From an uncultured Clostridia bacterium (GTDB lineage: Bacteria; Bacillota; Clostridia; Oscillospirales; Acutalibacteraceae), in contig CAMKOU010000003.1 of NCBI GenBank assembly GCA_946414505.1, forward strand, positions 1-41,535: 41,535 nucleotides of DNA, read 5' to 3'. Of this stretch, positions 27,100-37,556 are shown one piece after another (the first letter of the stretch is position 1; the number at the start of each line of letters is the position of its first letter). A program made the translations under genes and the position numbers. The notes under the pieces are model-generated. The model did not search any database and had not been told where the DNA came from. It saw only the letters and a list, made by a program, of their open reading frames with translations.

Positions 27100-29030
27100 T
27101 AGCTGTTCTCCTTTGTATAGTCGAGCAATCCGCCCGCAATGATGATGGCGCGGGTCCTGTCGGACAGCTCGCATTCCGCCTTGATGGTTTCGCCGTTTGT
27201 CTGATTGACAACAGTGACGTCCTGCGCAGCGGCGATCTCCGCCTTGACGTTGGACAGCGCGAGCATGTCGCCGAGCTTGATTTTATCGTAATCCGCCGCG
27301 TCCTTAAAGGTCAGGGGCAGGATGCCGGCGTTGATGAGGTTGCTTTTGTGGATGCGCGCAAAGCTCTTGACGAGCACCGCCTTCACGCCGAGATACAGCG
27401 GCGCAAGTGCCGCGTGCTCACGGGACGAGCCCTGGCCGTAGTTTTCACCGCCGACGATGATGCTCTTGCCGAGCATTTTCGCGCGCGCCGGGAACTCGGG
27501 ATCGCACACAGTGAAGCAGTGCTCGGAGATTTTCGGGATATTGGAGCGCAGGGGCAAGATCTTAGCGCCTGCCGGCATGATGTGGTCGGTGGTGATGTTG
27601 TCGCCGACCTTCAAGGAGCACGACGCCTCGATGCTGTCGGTCAGAGGGCTGGTTTTGGGATATTCCTTGATGTTGGGGCCGCGCAGGATCTCCACACTGT
27701 CCATCTCCTCCACGGGCGCGGGGGCGATGACCATGTTGTCGTTGATCAGGAACTTTTCGGGCATGACAATGTCCGCCGCGTCGCCGAGGCATCGGGGGTC
27801 GGTGAACACGCCTGCCAGCGCGGAGACCGCTGCGGTTTCGGGCGAAACCAGATAGATTTGTCCGTCGGCGGTGCCGCTTCTGCCTTCAAAGTTGCGGTTA
27901 AAGGTGCGCAGGGAAACGCCCTTGCTGTTAGGCGACTGTCCCATGCCGATGCAGGGGCCGCAGGCGCTTTCGAGGATGCGCGCGCCCGCCGCGATCATAT
28001 CGCCCAGCGCGCCGTTGAGCGCGAGCATGTTGAACACCTGCTTGCTGCCGGGCGCGATGGCGAGCGACACGTTGTCGGCGACCTTTTTGCCCTTTAAGAT
28101 ATGCGCGACGCGCATCATATCCAAATAGCTGGAGTTGGTGCAGGAGCCGATGCATACCTGATCGACCGTTTTGCCCTCCAGCTCCTTGATGGTCTTGATA
28201 TTGTCGGGAGAATGCGGACACGCCGCCAGCGGTTCAAGCGCGGAAAGGTCGATTTCAATGACCTCGTCGTACACCGCGTCGTCGTCGGCGCACAGCTCGC
28301 GATAGTCCTCCTCCCTGTCCTGTGCCTTTAAGAACGCACGGGTGGTTTCGTCGGACGGGAAGATCGAGGTGGTGGCGCCCAGCTCGGCGCCCATGTTGGT
28401 GATGGTGGCGCGTTCGGGCACGCTCAGGGTTTTGACGCCCTCGCCGCCGTATTCGACGATTTTGCCGACGCCGCCCTTGACGCTCATGACGCGCAGCACC
28501 GCCAAAATGATATCCTTGGCGGATACCCACGGCTGCAGCTTGCCGCTGAGGTTCACGCGCACCATTTTGGGCATGGTGATGTAATAGGCGCCGCCGCCCA
28601 TGGCGACCGCCACGTCCAAGCCGCCTGCACCAATCGCCAGCATACCGATGCCGCCGCCGGTGGGCGTGTGGCTGTCGGAGCCGATGAGGGTTTTGCCGGG
28701 CTTGCCGAAGCGCTCCAAATGCACCTGATGGCAAATGCCATTGCCGGGACGGGAGAAGTAGATGCCGTGCTTTTTGCACACCGACTGGATAAAGCGGTGG
28801 TCGTCTGCGTTTTCAAAGCCGGTTTGCAGGGTGTTGTGGTCGATGTACGCCACGCTCTTTTCGGTTTTGACGCGCGGAATGCCCATCGCCTCATATTCGA
28901 TATACGCCATCGTGCCGGTGGCGTCCTGCGTCAGCGTTTGGTCGATTTTTAAACCGATGTCGCTGCCGACGGTCATCTCACCGGACACAAGGTGCTCTTT
29001 GATGATCTTTTGCGCAATTGTGTATCCCAT
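27099..29030 (-). CDS. acnA: Aconitate hydratase
   Basis: 643 aa; [66 protein letters not shown]. Confidence 0.95.
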   Translation of the reverse strand: MGYTIAQKIIKEHLVSGEMTVGSDIGLKIDQTLTQDATGTMAYIEYEAMGIPRVKTEKSVAYIDHNTLQTGFENADDHRFIQSVCKKHGIYFSRPGNGICHQVHLERFGKPGKTLIGSDSHTPTGGGIGMLAIGAGGLDVAVAMGGGAYYITMPKMVRVNLSGKLQPWVSAKDIILAVLRVMSVKGGVGKIVEYGGEGVKTLSVPERATITNMGAELGATTSIFPSDETTRAFLKAQDREEDYRELCADDDAVYDEVIEIDLSALEPLAACPHSPDNIKTIKELEGKTVDQVCIGSCTNSSYLDMMRVAHILKGKKVADNVSLAIAPGSKQVFNMLALNGALGDMIAAGARILESACGPCIGMGQSPNSKGVSLRTFNRNFEGRSGTADGQIYLVSPETAAVSALAGVFTDPRCLGDAADIVMPEKFLINDNMVIAPAPVEEMDSVEILRGPNIKEYPKTSPLTDSIEASCSLKVGDNITTDHIMPAGAKILPLRSNIPKISEHCFTVCDPEFPARAKMLGKSIIVGGENYGQGSSREHAALAPLYLGVKAVLVKSFARIHKSNLINAGILPLTFKDAADYDKIKLGDMLALSNVKAEIAAAQDVTVVNQTNGETIKAECELSDRTRAIIIAGGLLDYTKENS

Positions 29031-29067
29031 GTAAATTCCTCCGTTTGTTCAAAATTTTTCCATATTG

Positions 29068-29096
29068 ATTATATAACAAAACAGGCGTAAAGTCAA
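29068..29096 (-). promoter_or_regulatory. Sigma-A-type promoter for acn-icd
   Basis: Minus strand TTGACT-17 bp-TATAAT (plus AGTCAA 29091-29096, ATTATA 29068-29073). Confidence 0.75.
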
Positions 29097-29977
29097 GAAA
29101 TTCGCCCATCTGCGCCGAGCAACGCCTGCATATCCTTTGGCAGCGGCGCGCAGGCTTCCACCTGCTGCCCCGTCACCGGATGGGTAAAGGTCATACGGGC
29201 GCAGTGCAGGGCGTGCCGTTCGATTTTATCACGCCGGCCGCCGTAGAGGTCGTCGCCGAGCAGCGGATGTCCCAAATACGCCATGTGACAGCGAATTTGA
29301 TGGGTTTTTCCTGTTTCCAGCCACAAACGCAGATATGAATATTCTTCCGAAGAAAAAAGGACGCTGTAATGCGTCACAGCAGATGCGCCGTTTTCCGTGA
29401 CACAGCGGCGGATCTTGGAGCCTTCGGCAAGTCCGATCGGCGCGCGCACGGTGCCGTCCTCTTCAACCTTACCGTGCACCAGCGCGTAGTAGTCCTTGTG
29501 CACGGCGTTTTTGAGCTTGTTGACGGTGAAGCGATCCTTGGCGATCAGCACCACGCCCGAGGTGTTCCTGTCCAGGCGGTTGACGGCGCGGAACACATAA
29601 GCTTCACCCTTTTGCCGCGCGTATGCCGTGACACGATTGGCAAGGGTGTCGGTTTGATACTGCTTGACCGGGTGAACGGGCATGTAGGGCGGCTTGTCGA
29701 CGATCAGCATAAAGCTGTCCTCGTACACGATATCCAGCGCGCCCGCCACCGGCTCGATATAGGCGCTTTCCTCCTCGGGCAGATGGATCACCACCTCCAT
29801 CCCCCGGCGGACGAAATCGACGGTGCGCAAAGTTTTGCCGTCCGCCATAATCCCCTCGTTTTTGCGCTTTAAGGATGTTATCATTCTGGTGGACAATCCG
29901 CAGTGCGCCTTTAAAAACCACTTTGCCTGCTTGCCGTCAAACGCCGCAGGAACGGTGAAGCGTAAGGTTTCAGGCAT
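29093..29977 (-). CDS. RluA family pseudouridine synthase
   Basis: S4-like N-terminus, VNRLDRNTSGVVLIAKDRFTVNKL, GKTHQIRCHMAYLGHPLLGDDLYGG. Confidence 0.94.
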   Translation of the reverse strand: MPETLRFTVPAAFDGKQAKWFLKAHCGLSTRMITSLKRKNEGIMADGKTLRTVDFVRRGMEVVIHLPEEESAYIEPVAGALDIVYEDSFMLIVDKPPYMPVHPVKQYQTDTLANRVTAYARQKGEAYVFRAVNRLDRNTSGVVLIAKDRFTVNKLKNAVHKDYYALVHGKVEEDGTVRAPIGLAEGSKIRRCVTENGASAVTHYSVLFSSEEYSYLRLWLETGKTHQIRCHMAYLGHPLLGDDLYGGRRDKIERHALHCARMTFTHPVTGQQVEACAPLPKDMQALLGADGRIS

Positions 29978-30242
29978 ACAGGCACCTCCACACGACGAAC
30001 GCCGCCGCCATTTGCAGCAGCAGGATCACGGGCACGCCCACCATGAATTTCGGCTTGCGCGTTTTGTGGCGAATCAGCAGCATGGTGAGCAGCATCGCCG
30101 GACTGCCGCCCAACGCAGCCAGACAAAGCAGCACTGCCTCGGGCACGCGCACGCCGTGACGAACGGCGCGCAGCTTGTCGCCGACAGTCACGCCTGCCGA
30201 TATCAAATTGATAATGAGTAAGTACAGTAATAAGAATTGCAT
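29970..30242 (-). CDS. DUF1294 family small membrane protein
   Basis: MQFLLLYLLIINLISAGVTVGDKLRAVRHGVRVPEAVLLCLAALGGSPAMLLTMLLIRHKTRKPKFMVGVPVILLLQ. Confidence 0.82.
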   Translation of the reverse strand: MQFLLLYLLIINLISAGVTVGDKLRAVRHGVRVPEAVLLCLAALGGSPAMLLTMLLIRHKTRKPKFMVGVPVILLLQMAAAFVVWRCLYA

Positions 30243-30267
30243 ACTATTTTTACACTCCGGGGATGAT

Positions 30268-31494
30268 ATGATGAATCGAAATAAGCCTGTCGCACTCCTG
30301 ATCACGGCGCTGTTGCTGACCGCCGCACTGGTATGCGGCGTCATTCATGTCCGCCGGCAGCCGTCCGCACCTGTCATTCTGCAAACGGCGACCGGCGACG
30401 AAATACCGCCGTGGGGAACGGCGCCCGACGGTATGCGCGGCATATGGATCAATTATATGGAGCTGAGCATGGCGTATGAAACGGATAAAAGCGAAGCGGC
30501 ATTCCGCCGCAAGTTTGAAGCCATTGCCGCCGACTGCGCTGCATTTGGGTGCGATACCCTGTTTGTGCAGGTGCGCCCGTTTTGCGACGCGCTGTATGCG
30601 TCAAAGCTGTTTCCGCCCTCGCATGTGTTATCGGGCGAACAGGGCAAAAGCGCGGGCTATGACGCGCTGCAGATCATGTGCGATATCTGCCGCAGCAAGG
30701 GCCTGCACATTCACGCATGGGTCAATCCTTACCGCGTGACCGCAAACGATACGCCTGCGCAGCTCGCCGCCGAACATCCCGTCATCAAGGATGAAACGCT
30801 CGTCCTTGTGACGGAAAGCGGTATGATCCTCGACCCCTCCAACGCGAAAGCACGGCAGCTGATTACCGACGGCGTGCGTGAGATCGTGGAGAACTACGCC
30901 GTGGACGGCGTGCAGTTTGACGACTATTTTTATCCCGAGGATATCGGCAACGCGGACGAACCGTCCTATCAGGCGTATGCGGCAACCGTGCCGCAGGACA
31001 AGGCAATGGATATGGCGACATGGCGACAGGCAAACGTCAGTTTACTGCTGTCGGAAACGCTGATCGCCGTACACCGCGCCAAGCCGAACGCCGTGTTCGG
31101 TGTGTCGCCGCAGGGGAACTTGGCAAATAACGCCGTGCTGTATGCCGACGTCAAGAGCTGGTGCACGGTGCGCGGATTTGTTGATTATATTTGTCCGCAG
31201 CTGTATTTCAGCCCGGATAATCCCGCCCTCGGCTTTGAAGCAGCGCTTGCCGACTGGACGGCGCTCGACTATGCCGAGGGAGTGCGCCTGTATGTCGGCT
31301 TGGCAGGCTATAAAGCCGGCACCGACGCCGACGAAGGCACGTGGGAAACCCGAACGGATATATTAAAAGAAGAAGTAAATATTCTAAAAAAGAATGAAAA
31401 AGTCAGCGGATGGGTCTTGTACAGCTATGCGTCCCTGCATGACGAAGCCGCACAAGAGGAACTGAACCATCTGCAAAAAGCGTGTGCGCCGTAG
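30268..31494 (+). CDS. GHL10-like (DUF187 family) glycosyl hydrolase-like exported protein
   Basis: Signal-anchor then MRGIWINYMEL...HIHAWVNPYRVTAND...ENYAVDGVQFDDYFYPE...FGVSPQGNLANN...YICPQLYF. Confidence 0.88.
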   Translation: MMNRNKPVALLITALLLTAALVCGVIHVRRQPSAPVILQTATGDEIPPWGTAPDGMRGIWINYMELSMAYETDKSEAAFRRKFEAIAADCAAFGCDTLFVQVRPFCDALYASKLFPPSHVLSGEQGKSAGYDALQIMCDICRSKGLHIHAWVNPYRVTANDTPAQLAAEHPVIKDETLVLVTESGMILDPSNAKARQLITDGVREIVENYAVDGVQFDDYFYPEDIGNADEPSYQAYAATVPQDKAMDMATWRQANVSLLLSETLIAVHRAKPNAVFGVSPQGNLANNAVLYADVKSWCTVRGFVDYICPQLYFSPDNPALGFEAALADWTALDYAEGVRLYVGLAGYKAGTDADEGTWETRTDILKEEVNILKKNEKVSGWVLYSYASLHDEAAQEELNHLQKACAP

Positions 31495-31505
31495 GGAGAA
31501 GCTAA

Positions 31506-32813
31506 TTATTTGACCGGTGCGTCCGTCAGCACACCTTCGCACCAATCTTCGCCCACGCTGGTGAGCTGCACCCTGCATATTTCACCGCACAGGGAATCCG
31601 CACCGGCGGCAACATGAACGGGCGTGTAGTTTTTGGTGTAACCCTCTAAATAACCGTGCCGCCTGCGTTCAAAGAGCACCTCCTCTACCCTGCCGACCTG
31701 CGACTGTAAAAAGGCGCGGCGGCTTTGCTCCGTCAGCTCGCCCATTAACCGCGCACGGCGCTCCTTTTCGGCGGGGCTGACATGACGGGGCAGTTGTTCG
31801 GCACGCGTGCCCTTCCGCACCGAATACGGGAACACATGCACCTTGGCAAAGCCGATTTGCCGGACAAACGCCATAGAAGCCTGAAAATCCTCCTCGCTCT
31901 CGCCCGCAAAGCCAACCATCACGTCGGTGGTCATGGCGGCATTATCAAAGGCGGCGCGCAAATTTTGTACGATTTGGGCATATTCCGCCGTATCATAGTG
32001 GCGGTTCATGTCGCGCAGGGTGTTGTCGCAGCCACTTTGCAGCGACAGGTGAAACTGCGGACACAGCTTCGGCTGCGCCGCCAGACGCGCGATCAGCGGC
32101 GCGTCCATTTGTTCCGGCTCGATGGAGCCAAGCCGCACGCGCTCGATCCCCTCCACCGCACAGGCAGCTTCCACCGCGTCGGCAAGGTTGAAGTCCTCTC
32201 CCAGTCCGTAGGCGGATAAGTTGATGCCCACCAGCACCACCTCGCGGTAGCCGCTGCCGGCAACCTGCTCGATCTCACGCCGCAAATCGCTCAGCGGCTT
32301 AGATCGCACGCGACCGCGGGCATACGGGATGATGCAGTAGGAGCAAAAGCGGTTGCAGCCGTCCTCGATTTTAATAAATGCACGCGTATGCTCGCCAAAG
32401 GACGACACCGTGAGGGTTTCATACCGATCACCGTGGTTTTGATAGGCAGGAATGTCCCTGAGCGGCAGACGGTCGGCGAGAAAGGCTTCTATCGCCGGCA
32501 CCAGCCTGCCGCGTTCCTTGTTGCCGAGAATGATGTCGCAGTCGGTAAACGCCTGCATTTCCCCGGGAAATGCCTGCGGCATACAGCCGGTCAGCACGAT
32601 GATACCGTCGGGGTTTTGCCGCCGTGTGCGGCGCAGCAGCTTGCGGTTTTTGGCGTCGCTGACCGAGGTGACGGTACAGGTGTTGATAACAGTGATGTCC
32701 GCCCTTTCCTTATCCTCCGAAAGGGTGTAGCCGTGCCGCAGCAGCTCCTCGCGCATTGCCTGCGATTCGTATTGGTTAACCTTGCAGCCGAGCGTTACTA
32801 TATTAAAATTCAT
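31506..32813 (-). CDS. mtaB: tRNA (N6-threonylcarbamoyladenosine(37)-C2)-methylthiotransferase MtaB
   Basis: MNFNIVTLGCKVNQYESQAMREELL...INTCTVTSVSDAKNRKLLRR...FIKIEDGCNRFCSYCIIPYARGRVRSK; TRAM-like C-terminus. Confidence 0.95.
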   Translation of the reverse strand: MNFNIVTLGCKVNQYESQAMREELLRHGYTLSEDKERADITVINTCTVTSVSDAKNRKLLRRTRRQNPDGIIVLTGCMPQAFPGEMQAFTDCDIILGNKERGRLVPAIEAFLADRLPLRDIPAYQNHGDRYETLTVSSFGEHTRAFIKIEDGCNRFCSYCIIPYARGRVRSKPLSDLRREIEQVAGSGYREVVLVGINLSAYGLGEDFNLADAVEAACAVEGIERVRLGSIEPEQMDAPLIARLAAQPKLCPQFHLSLQSGCDNTLRDMNRHYDTAEYAQIVQNLRAAFDNAAMTTDVMVGFAGESEEDFQASMAFVRQIGFAKVHVFPYSVRKGTRAEQLPRHVSPAEKERRARLMGELTEQSRRAFLQSQVGRVEEVLFERRRHGYLEGYTKNYTPVHVAAGADSLCGEICRVQLTSVGEDWCEGVLTDAPVK

Positions 32814-32871
32814 TAAGATGTTCTTCCTTTTTATGAAATATGTTGAAATTATTTTATTTTGCGGTTTTGTA

Positions 32872-32900
32872 TTGATAATCTACTGAAAACATGCTAAAAT
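32872..32900 (+). promoter_or_regulatory. Sigma-A-type promoter for the HPr-like gene
   Basis: TTGATA-17 bp-TAAAAT with TGC preceding the -10; ATG at 32954. Confidence 0.55.
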
Positions 32901-32953
32901 GTTACTCAATGATAGGTTCATTCGACATTTATCATTTTTTGCGAGGTGCTTTC

Positions 32954-33196
32954 ATGATTTCTTTACCTATTTCCGCTATCAACAAAAACGGTTTGATCGA
33001 CATTTTTGAAACACTGGCTCAGTTCCCTAATCAGATGATGATGATAAAAAGCGGCAATTACACCGTAGATGCACATTCGTTGATCGGCGTATTTTCACTG
33101 GATATCAACCAACCGATCGAGCTGCTGCTCGAACGGGAGCCGGATGAGGAATTCAAAAATGCGATTTCGCGGTTCGTTCCGTCCGGTGTCTATTGA
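32954..33196 (+). CDS. HPr-like (PTS HPr-fold) protein lacking the catalytic His
   Basis: MISLPISAINKNGLIDIFETLAQFPNQMMMIKSGNYTVDAHSLIGVFSLDINQPIELLLEREPDEEFKNAISRFV; aligns by eye to HPr with a KSIMGVMSLG-like HSLIGVFSLD segment. Confidence 0.7.
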   Translation: MISLPISAINKNGLIDIFETLAQFPNQMMMIKSGNYTVDAHSLIGVFSLDINQPIELLLEREPDEEFKNAISRFVPSGVY

Positions 33197-33210
33197 TTCG
33201 GCATCAAACA

Positions 33211-33238
33211 CAAGCCCTATGACAAACGTCATAGGGCT
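33211..33238. terminator. Bidirectional terminator between the convergent HPr-like gene and hisE
   Basis: 12-bp perfect stem AAGCCCTATGAC/GTCATAGGGCTT with AAAC loop, followed by TTATTTG. Confidence 0.8.
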
Positions 33239-33248
33239 TTATTTGTTA

Positions 33249-33587
33249 TTATGAGTTCTTGTCCACCACGTGCGTGGGCTTGAGATTTTGTGTCTTTTTG
33301 CTGCGGTCGGCAATTTCCGCCAACACTTCCTCCAGCGGAATACCCTGATCCACCATCATCACGGTGAGGTGGTAGAGCAAATCGGCGATCTCATAGATAG
33401 TCTCCACATGGTCGCCGTTTTTGGCGGCAATGATGGTTTCTGCGCACTCCTCGCCCACCTTCTTGAGAATTTTGTCGATTCCCTTGTCGAGAAGGTAACA
33501 GGTGTACGAATTTTCAACAGGGTTGTCGCGCCTGTGTTCAATAGTTTTGTAGAGGTTGGTAAGTACTAATTTTTCTTGGTCTGCCAT
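33249..33587 (-). CDS. hisE: Phosphoribosyl-ATP pyrophosphatase
   Basis: LYKTIEHRRDNPVENSYTCYLLDKGIDKILKKVGEECAETIIAAKNGDHVETIYEIADLLYHLTVMMVDQGI. Confidence 0.95.
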   Translation of the reverse strand: MADQEKLVLTNLYKTIEHRRDNPVENSYTCYLLDKGIDKILKKVGEECAETIIAAKNGDHVETIYEIADLLYHLTVMMVDQGIPLEEVLAEIADRSKKTQNLKPTHVVDKNS

Positions 33588-33599
33588 GTGGAATTCCTC

Positions 33600-33914
33600 C
33601 TATTTCAATTTTTTAAAGAAGCAAGAATGTTTGCCCGTGTGACATGCCGCGCCTGTTTGCTCCACCGTGATCAGCAGGGTATCGTCGTCGCAGTCGGCGT
33701 AAACGTCCACGACCTTTTGCAGATGCCCCGACGTGGCGCCCTTGTTCCACAGCTCCTGACGGCTGCGTGACCAAAACCACGTGTAGCCTGTTTCAAAGGT
33801 TTTTTGCATACTTTCGCGATTCATATAAGCGAGCATCAGCACATCGCCGGTGGACTTTTCCTGCACGATGGCGGGGATCAAGTCCGCTTTTTCAAAATAT
33901 TTTTCAAAGTCCAT
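33600..33914 (-). CDS. hisI: Phosphoribosyl-AMP cyclohydrolase
   Basis: [89 protein letters not shown]; start ATG 33914 overlaps hisA stop. Confidence 0.95.
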   Translation of the reverse strand: MDFEKYFEKADLIPAIVQEKSTGDVLMLAYMNRESMQKTFETGYTWFWSRSRQELWNKGATSGHLQKVVDVYADCDDDTLLITVEQTGAACHTGKHSCFFKKLK

Positions 33915-34633
33915 CAAATATTCCCTGTCATTTCTATTGCCTGCTGCAGATCCAGCGTGCCGCTGTAAATCGCCTTGCCGCAAATCGCGCCGTAAACGTC
34001 CAGCTCTGCCAAATTGAGTATATCCTTGAGCACCGCCACGCCGCCGCTGGCAATGATGTTGCAGCCGACCTCATGTGACAGGTCATCCAGCTGTTTAAGG
34101 TTGGGACCCGAGAGCATACCGTCCTGGTTGATGTCGGTGTAGATGATTGTTTGCACGCCGACATCCTCCATGCGCTTGGCAAGCTCGATGTAGTGGATCT
34201 CGCTGTTGTCCAGCCATCCTTCCGCGCGCACCATACCGTCCAGCGCGTCGATGCCGACGGCGATCCTGTCGCCGTAGTGCTTGACTGCGTCCTTGACCAG
34301 CTGCGGATTTTTGACCGCCGCCGAGCCGAGGATCACGCGGTCGATGCCGCGGCTGAGGTAGTATTCCACCGCTTCCATGTTGCGGATGCCGCCGCCGACC
34401 TCAACCCTGAGTCCGGAGGTTTTGGCAACGTCGGCAATCAAATCGGCATTGATGAGTTTGGCGTCCTTGGCGCCGTCCAAATCGACCATGTGCATCCATT
34501 CGGCGCCGGCTGCTTTGAAGCCCTGCGCGGTTTCATAGGGCGAATCCGCCACCTTTTGGGCGGTGGAATACACGCCCTTTTGCAGGCGCACACAGTTGCC
34601 GTCCTTGATGTCAATAGCCGGTAAAATGATCAT
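33914..34633 (-). CDS. hisA: ProFAR isomerase HisA
   Basis: [57 protein letters not shown]. Confidence 0.95.
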   Translation of the reverse strand: MIILPAIDIKDGNCVRLQKGVYSTAQKVADSPYETAQGFKAAGAEWMHMVDLDGAKDAKLINADLIADVAKTSGLRVEVGGGIRNMEAVEYYLSRGIDRVILGSAAVKNPQLVKDAVKHYGDRIAVGIDALDGMVRAEGWLDNSEIHYIELAKRMEDVGVQTIIYTDINQDGMLSGPNLKQLDDLSHEVGCNIIASGGVAVLKDILNLAELDVYGAICGKAIYSGTLDLQQAIEMTGNI

Positions 34634-35212
34634 TTATAACACTCCTTTGGTAGAAAGGGGCTTGCCGCTGCCGTTGGGGCGGGTCGCCAGCCGCAGCGCA
34701 TGTGCCGCCGCCTTGTAAAGCGCCTCGGTAATGTGGTGCGAATTGTCGCCGTACAGCGATTTCAAGTGTAAGGTAATGCCTGCATTAAACGCCAGCGCGC
34801 GCATAAACTCCACCGTCATGGCGCAGTCGTAGCCGCCGCAGCGCGCCTGCGGAAAGGCTGCGTCCAGCACCAAAAACGGTCTGCCGCTGACGTCTGCCGC
34901 CGCAAACGCGAGAGCCTCATCCATCGGCACATAAAAGCTGCCAAAACGGTCGATACCGCCTTTGTCGCCCAGCGCCTTGGCAAACGCCTGCCCCAGCACG
35001 ATGCCGGTATCCTCGACCGTGTGGTGCTCGTCCACATATAAGTCACCCTTCACCTTGACGGTCAGCCCAAAGCCGCCGTGGGTGGCAAAGGAAGTCAGCA
35101 TGTGGTCAAAAAAACCCACGCCGGTATCGACGTCCACCGCGCCGCCGTCCAGACAGAGCGTCAGCGCGATATCGGTTTCTTTGGTTGTACGGTTAACGGA
35201 AGCCGTTCTCAT
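34634..35212 (-). CDS. hisB: Imidazoleglycerol-phosphate dehydratase
   Basis: MRTASVNRTTKETDIALTLCLDGG...GFFDHMLTSFATHGGF...DEHHTVEDTGIVLGQAF; start at 35212 (track ORF extends into hisC). Confidence 0.95.
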   Translation of the reverse strand: MRTASVNRTTKETDIALTLCLDGGAVDVDTGVGFFDHMLTSFATHGGFGLTVKVKGDLYVDEHHTVEDTGIVLGQAFAKALGDKGGIDRFGSFYVPMDEALAFAAADVSGRPFLVLDAAFPQARCGGYDCAMTVEFMRALAFNAGITLHLKSLYGDNSHHITEALYKAAAHALRLATRPNGSGKPLSTKGVL

Positions 35213-36273
35213 ACGCGATTCTCCCCATATGTCCGCAGGGCGCCGAGCACTGCGGCTACTTCCTGCTCGGTGCCTGCCGTCACGCGCAGACAGTCGCCCA
35301 TCAGGCGCACAACGATGGATTGCTGTTTTAAATAGTCCCAAATGTCGCGGGAACAGCCGGTTTTCATAAAGACAAAGTTGGCAACGGTGCTGTAGACCGT
35401 GACGTCCTGTCGGGTACGCGCCCATTCCACAAGTCCATTATACAGGATTTTTGTATGGTTGACAATGGTTTTTTGCCTTTTTTGCAAATAATCTTTGTGG
35501 CGGTAAACCACCTCGCCGAATGCCTGCGATACACTGTTGACATTATAGGGCGACTTCACCGCCTTTAGCGCACGGGAAATGGCGGGATTGGCTACGGCAA
35601 ATCCCAGGCGCAGCGCCGCCGCGCCGACCAGCTTGGACGCGGTGCGAAAGATGATTAGGTTGGAATAATCCTCGATCTTGTCGAGCAGGCTTTCCGTCCA
35701 AAAGTCCATATACGCCTCGTCCAGAATCACCAGCGCGTTCACGGAGCGCACCAGTTTTTCCGCGTCCGCGCGGGTAATGCCCCTGCCGGTGGGGTTGCAG
35801 GGATTGGAAAACATCAACAGGTCGATGTTGTCGCGGTTCACCGTTTCGATCAGCGCGTCCACGTCGATATCGAGCGCTTCATTTTTATAGAACGTCCGGC
35901 AGGACACCTCGCAAATAGAGGAATAAAAGTTATACATGGAAAAATCGGGTGAGACCACCAGCATTTTGTCGCCCTTTTGCATAAAGGCGGCTTCAATGAG
36001 AAAAATCAGCTCGTCTGAGCCGTTACCTGCCGTTACCAGTTCGGGCTTGACGGCATAATATTCCGAAAAAGAATCAACAAGACGGGTCGCCATTGGGTCG
36101 GGATAGCGGTTAAAGGCGATGTTGCCGAGCCGTTCCGCAAATTCCGCGCGAATGTCGTCCGGCAAATTTTCGGGACATTCATTGGCATCCAGCCGTATCG
36201 CATAGGTACCGCTGATGGGCTCATAGGGCACCAGATTTTTGATTTTATCGTTTAATTCATACATAGCTATCAC
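35209..36273 (-). CDS. hisC: Histidinol-phosphate aminotransferase
   Basis: IRLDANECPENLP...TAGNGSDELI...NPCNPTGRGITRADAEKLV...LVGAAALRLGFAVAN; GTG 36273 or ATG 36264 start. Confidence 0.93.
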   Translation of the reverse strand: MIAMYELNDKIKNLVPYEPISGTYAIRLDANECPENLPDDIRAEFAERLGNIAFNRYPDPMATRLVDSFSEYYAVKPELVTAGNGSDELIFLIEAAFMQKGDKMLVVSPDFSMYNFYSSICEVSCRTFYKNEALDIDVDALIETVNRDNIDLLMFSNPCNPTGRGITRADAEKLVRSVNALVILDEAYMDFWTESLLDKIEDYSNLIIFRTASKLVGAAALRLGFAVANPAISRALKAVKSPYNVNSVSQAFGEVVYRHKDYLQKRQKTIVNHTKILYNGLVEWARTRQDVTVYSTVANFVFMKTGCSRDIWDYLKQQSIVVRLMGDCLRVTAGTEQEVAAVLGALRTYGENRV

Positions 36274-37556
36274 TCAAATCTGACTTTGATGGAGTTGGCG
36301 TGCGCGGTCAAGCCCTCGGTTTCGGCAAAACGCACAACGTCCGCCGCGTCCGCGCGCAGGGCGTCCTCGGTGTAATAGATGAAGCTTGACTTTTTGATGA
36401 AGCTGTCCACCGACAAGGGCGAGAAAAACCGCGCGGTGCCGCTGGTGGGCAGCACGTGATTGGGACCCGCAAAGTAGTCGCCGAGGGGTTCGGGGCTGTA
36501 GTTGCCAAGGAACACAGAGCCTGCGTTGTCGAGCTTGCCGACGTATTCCATCGGATTGGCACAGCAAACCTCCAAGTGCTCGGGCGCCAGCTCGTTAGCG
36601 AAGTCAATGACCTGCGCAATGTCGCTGCACACGATGATGGCGCCGAAGTTATCGAGCGAGCTGTTGATGATCTCCCTGCGTGCCAGGGAAGCCGCCTGCC
36701 GCGTCAGCTCCGCCTTCGTCTGTTCCGCCAGCTCCGCCGAATCGGTCAGCAAAATCGCGGAAGCGAGCTTGTCGTGCTCCGCCTGGCTCATCAAATCGGC
36801 GGCAAGGAATTTGGGATCGGCGGTTTTGTCGGCGACGATCAAAATTTCGCTGGGCCCGGCGATCATGTCGATATCGACCGTGCCGTAGAGCAGTTTTTTC
36901 GCCGTGGCGACAAAGATGTTGCCGGGGCCGACGATCTTATCCACCTTGGGAACGGTTTCGGTGCCGTATGCCAGCGCCGCCACTGCCTGTGCGCCGCCCA
37001 TCAGGAAAATGCGGTCAACGCCCGCGATTTTCGCCGCAGCGATGATGTTGGGGTTCGGCGTACCGTCCTTTTGCGGCGGCGTACACATGATGATCTCCTG
37101 CACGCCGGCAATTTTGGCAGGGATGGCGTTCATCAAAACAGACGACGGATATGCCGCCGTGCCGCCGGGCACATAGATGCCCACACGCTTTAAGCCGCGC
37201 ACACGCTGTCCCATCATGACGCCGTTCGCTTTGGTGGTCATCCAGCTTTGCTGCACCTGCCGCCGGTGGAAGTCGGCGATATTCGCCGCCGCCTTTTGAA
37301 CGGTTTCCACATACGCCGGATCGCACTGCGCCACCAGCGCATCAATGACGTCGGCGGATATTTCGGTCTGATCGGGCGCTTTGCCGTCAAATTTGACGGT
37401 ATAGGCACGCACTGCTTCGTCGCCGTTTTCCATCACGTTTTCCAGAATCTCGGACACGACGGGAATGACGTTTTTATCGGAGCTTTGTGCGCGTTTCTTT
37501 AAATAGGCAATAAACTCATATTCTTTTTTGCCGTCGGCAATTACGGTCGTAATCAT
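36270..37556 (-). CDS. hisD: Histidinol dehydrogenase
   Basis: RVGIYVPGGTAAYPSSVLMNAIPAKIAGVQEIIMCTPPQKDG...KIVGPGNIFVATAKKLLYG...AGPSEILIVADKTADPKFLAADLMSQAEHD. Confidence 0.96.
   Translation of the reverse strand: MITTVIADGKKEYEFIAYLKKRAQSSDKNVIPVVSEILENVMENGDEAVRAYTVKFDGKAPDQTEISADVIDALVAQCDPAYVETVQKAAANIADFHRRQVQQSWMTTKANGVMMGQRVRGLKRVGIYVPGGTAAYPSSVLMNAIPAKIAGVQEIIMCTPPQKDGTPNPNIIAAAKIAGVDRIFLMGGAQAVAALAYGTETVPKVDKIVGPGNIFVATAKKLLYGTVDIDMIAGPSEILIVADKTADPKFLAADLMSQAEHDKLASAILLTDSAELAEQTKAELTRQAASLARREIINSSLDNFGAIIVCSDIAQVIDFANELAPEHLEVCCANPMEYVGKLDNAGSVFLGNYSPEPLGDYFAGPNHVLPTSGTARFFSPLSVDSFIKKSSFIYYTEDALRADAADVVRFAETEGLTAHANSIKVRFE

Noticed and set aside
29055-29085. Possible Rex operator TTTTGTTATATAATCAATA upstream of acn
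   Set aside because: Only a partial match to TTGTTAAnnnnTTAACAA; the similarity is mostly the -10 element TATAAT.
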